From Verrucomicrobiota bacterium (lineage in GTDB: Bacteria; Verrucomicrobiota; Verrucomicrobiia; Opitutales; Seribacteraceae), in assembly GCA_030830145.1 (NCBI GenBank), contig JAURNO010000008.1, forward strand, positions 1 through 7,345: a stretch of DNA of 7,345 nt, read 5' to 3'. Below the pieces are notes generated by a model. It did not search any database. It was not told the origin of the DNA and saw nothing but the letters and a program-made list of their open reading frames with translations. The position numbers and the translations under genes are program-made. This document shows, piece by piece, positions 6,225 to 7,345 of this stretch (its first letter is position 1; each line of letters begins with the position of its first letter).

Positions 6225-7345
6225 ATGGCTAAGAAAAAACCCCTGCGAATCGGACTAATCGGATACGGCTTCATGGGCCGCACCCACTCCAACGCTTTCC
6301 GCAAAGTACCGAACTTCTTCGATTTGAAGTACGAACCACAATTGGCCGCCGTTTGCGCCCGTAACAAGGACCGAGCCGAAGCCTTTGCCGACCAGTGGGG
6401 GTATGAATCAGTCGAGACCGATTGGAAGAAGCTTATCGCCCGTGACGACATCGATGTCATCGATATCGCAGCCCCCAACAACGTCCACCATGATATCGCA
6501 ATAGCAGCAGCCCAAGCAGGAAAGGCGATACTTTGTGAAAAACCCCTCGCATTGGACTGCAAGGAAGGTGAAGCCATGGTCAAGGCCGTTGAAAAGGCAG
6601 GTGTCCCCAACATGGTTTGGTACAACTACCGCAGGGTTCCCGCGGTCACCTTGGCCAAAGAGATGATCGACGAGGGCCGCCTCGGAAAAATTTATCACTA
6701 CCGTGCCAACTTCCTTCAAGATTGGACAATCAACACCGATCTTCCGCAAGGAGGCGAAGGTCTATGGAGATTGGACGCCAAGGTCGCGGGCAGCGGAGTT
6801 ACGGGCGACTTGCTTGCTCATTGCATCGATACGGCAATCTGGCTGAACGGTCCAATCGTAGAGGTCAGCGCCATGACCGAGACCTTCGTGAAAGAACGGA
6901 TGCACACCAAGACCGGGAAGAAACAAAAGGTTACGATTGATGATGCTTGCGCCTTTTTGGCCAAGTTCGCCAACGGCTCTCTTGCCATTTTCGAATCTAC
7001 CCGTTACGCCCGTGGTCACAAGGCCTTGTACACCCTGGAGATCAATGGTGCCGACGGATCCTTAGCCTGGGACTTGCATGACTTGCATAGGCTCGAGTAC
7101 TACGATTACGACAAGGAAGATCCAAAAACCCGTGGATGGAGGTCGATTCACGTTTCCGACAACGGAGGAGAGCACCCCTACATGGATAAATGGTGGGTTC
7201 CAGGTCTGAACATCGGATACGAACACAGCTTCATCAACCAGTTCGCTGATTTTGTAGAAGGATACGGGTCCCGCAAAAAGCGTCCTCTTCGCCCGGACTT
7301 TAGGGATGCGTTGGAAACCCAGTATATTTGCGAAGCCGTTCTTGA
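6225..7345 (+). CDS. Gfo/Idh/MocA-family NAD(P)-dependent sugar dehydrogenase (3' end beyond window)
   Basis: The frame is open from ATG 6225 to the right edge: 373 whole codons, with probably only a few to a few tens missing compared with the usual 340-400 residues. The N-terminal Rossmann domain has GLIGYGFMG (10-18). [10 protein letters not shown] (83-92) and CEKPLA (104-109) follow, with Lys106 in the family's catalytic EKP motif. The second, substrate-binding domain carries [13 protein letters not shown] (194-206), where Asp195, His199 and Asp202 match the family's DxxxHxxD active-site pattern. The protein has no signal peptide and is cytosolic; it likely oxidises or reduces a hydroxyl of a sugar or cyclitol. 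WRLD (181-184), [13 protein letters not shown] (263-275), [13 protein letters not shown] (282-294) and IGYEHSF (330-336) remind me of the levoglucosan/inositol dehydrogenase group, but I cannot verify the exact substrate. The ATG is preceded by an A/T-rich stretch without a Shine-Dalgarno. Lys-rich [10 protein letters not shown] leads straight into the first beta strand, supporting this start. Confidence 0.93.
   Translation, partial: MAKKKPLRIGLIGYGFMGRTHSNAFRKVPNFFDLKYEPQLAAVCARNKDRAEAFADQWGYESVETDWKKLIARDDIDVIDIAAPNNVHHDIAIAAAQAGKAILCEKPLALDCKEGEAMVKAVEKAGVPNMVWYNYRRVPAVTLAKEMIDEGRLGKIYHYRANFLQDWTINTDLPQGGEGLWRLDAKVAGSGVTGDLLAHCIDTAIWLNGPIVEVSAMTETFVKERMHTKTGKKQKVTIDDACAFLAKFANGSLAIFESTRYARGHKALYTLEINGADGSLAWDLHDLHRLEYYDYDKEDPKTRGWRSIHVSDNGGEHPYMDKWWVPGLNIGYEHSFINQFADFVEGYGSRKKRPLRPDFRDALETQYICEAVL

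Noticed and set aside
6200..7019. Several minus-strand open frames (up to 141 codons) under the oxidoreductase
   Set aside because: The plus-strand frame carries complete Gfo/Idh/MocA motifs throughout, so these are shadows.

Overview
The window looks like an ordinary stretch of bacterial chromosome, with six protein genes (five complete, one cut by the right edge). I see no mobile element, CRISPR array, tRNA, rRNA or phage gene. From the protein types (a Thermus-like GluRS beside a true GlnRS, a sugar-permease-like MFS protein with a long soluble loop, a sugar-type Gfo/Idh/MocA oxidoreductase, and a secreted two-repeat cysteine protein), my best guess is Verrucomicrobiota, perhaps a marine Opitutae relative. 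That placement rests on remembered family resemblance only and is not proven by the sequence.

Left part (1-1093), minus strand: a small exported protein with two CPxSGK...CCxxC metal-site-like repeats (31-336), preceded on the same strand by an atypical short-chain NAD(P)-binding protein with a GTG start (428-1093). A 106-base AT-rich divergent spacer (1094-1199) separates them from the plus-strand genes.

Centre (1200-4419), plus strand: gltX (glutamyl-tRNA synthetase) and glnS (glutaminyl-tRNA synthetase) are only 16 bases apart and almost certainly co-transcribed. The residues that decide specificity suggest a discriminating GluRS and a genuine GlnRS, so each charges its own tRNA and Gln-tRNA need not be made by amidation of Glu-tRNA(Gln).

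Right part (4420-7345), plus strand: a 12-or-more-helix MFS transporter (4532-6103) ends in a strong hairpin terminator (6126-6161). After it a Gfo/Idh/MocA dehydrogenase begins (6225, open at the right edge). The transporter and dehydrogenase may both serve sugar catabolism, but the terminator argues that they are separate transcription units.

Start sites are notable because almost none has a Shine-Dalgarno sequence, and two have -10-like hexamers very close to the start codon. No stretch longer than about 120 bases lacks a gene. I do not see a convincing undescribed multi-gene system here. The best leads are the small cysteine-repeat protein, the paired GluRS/GlnRS operon, and the transporter's start site and soluble insert.
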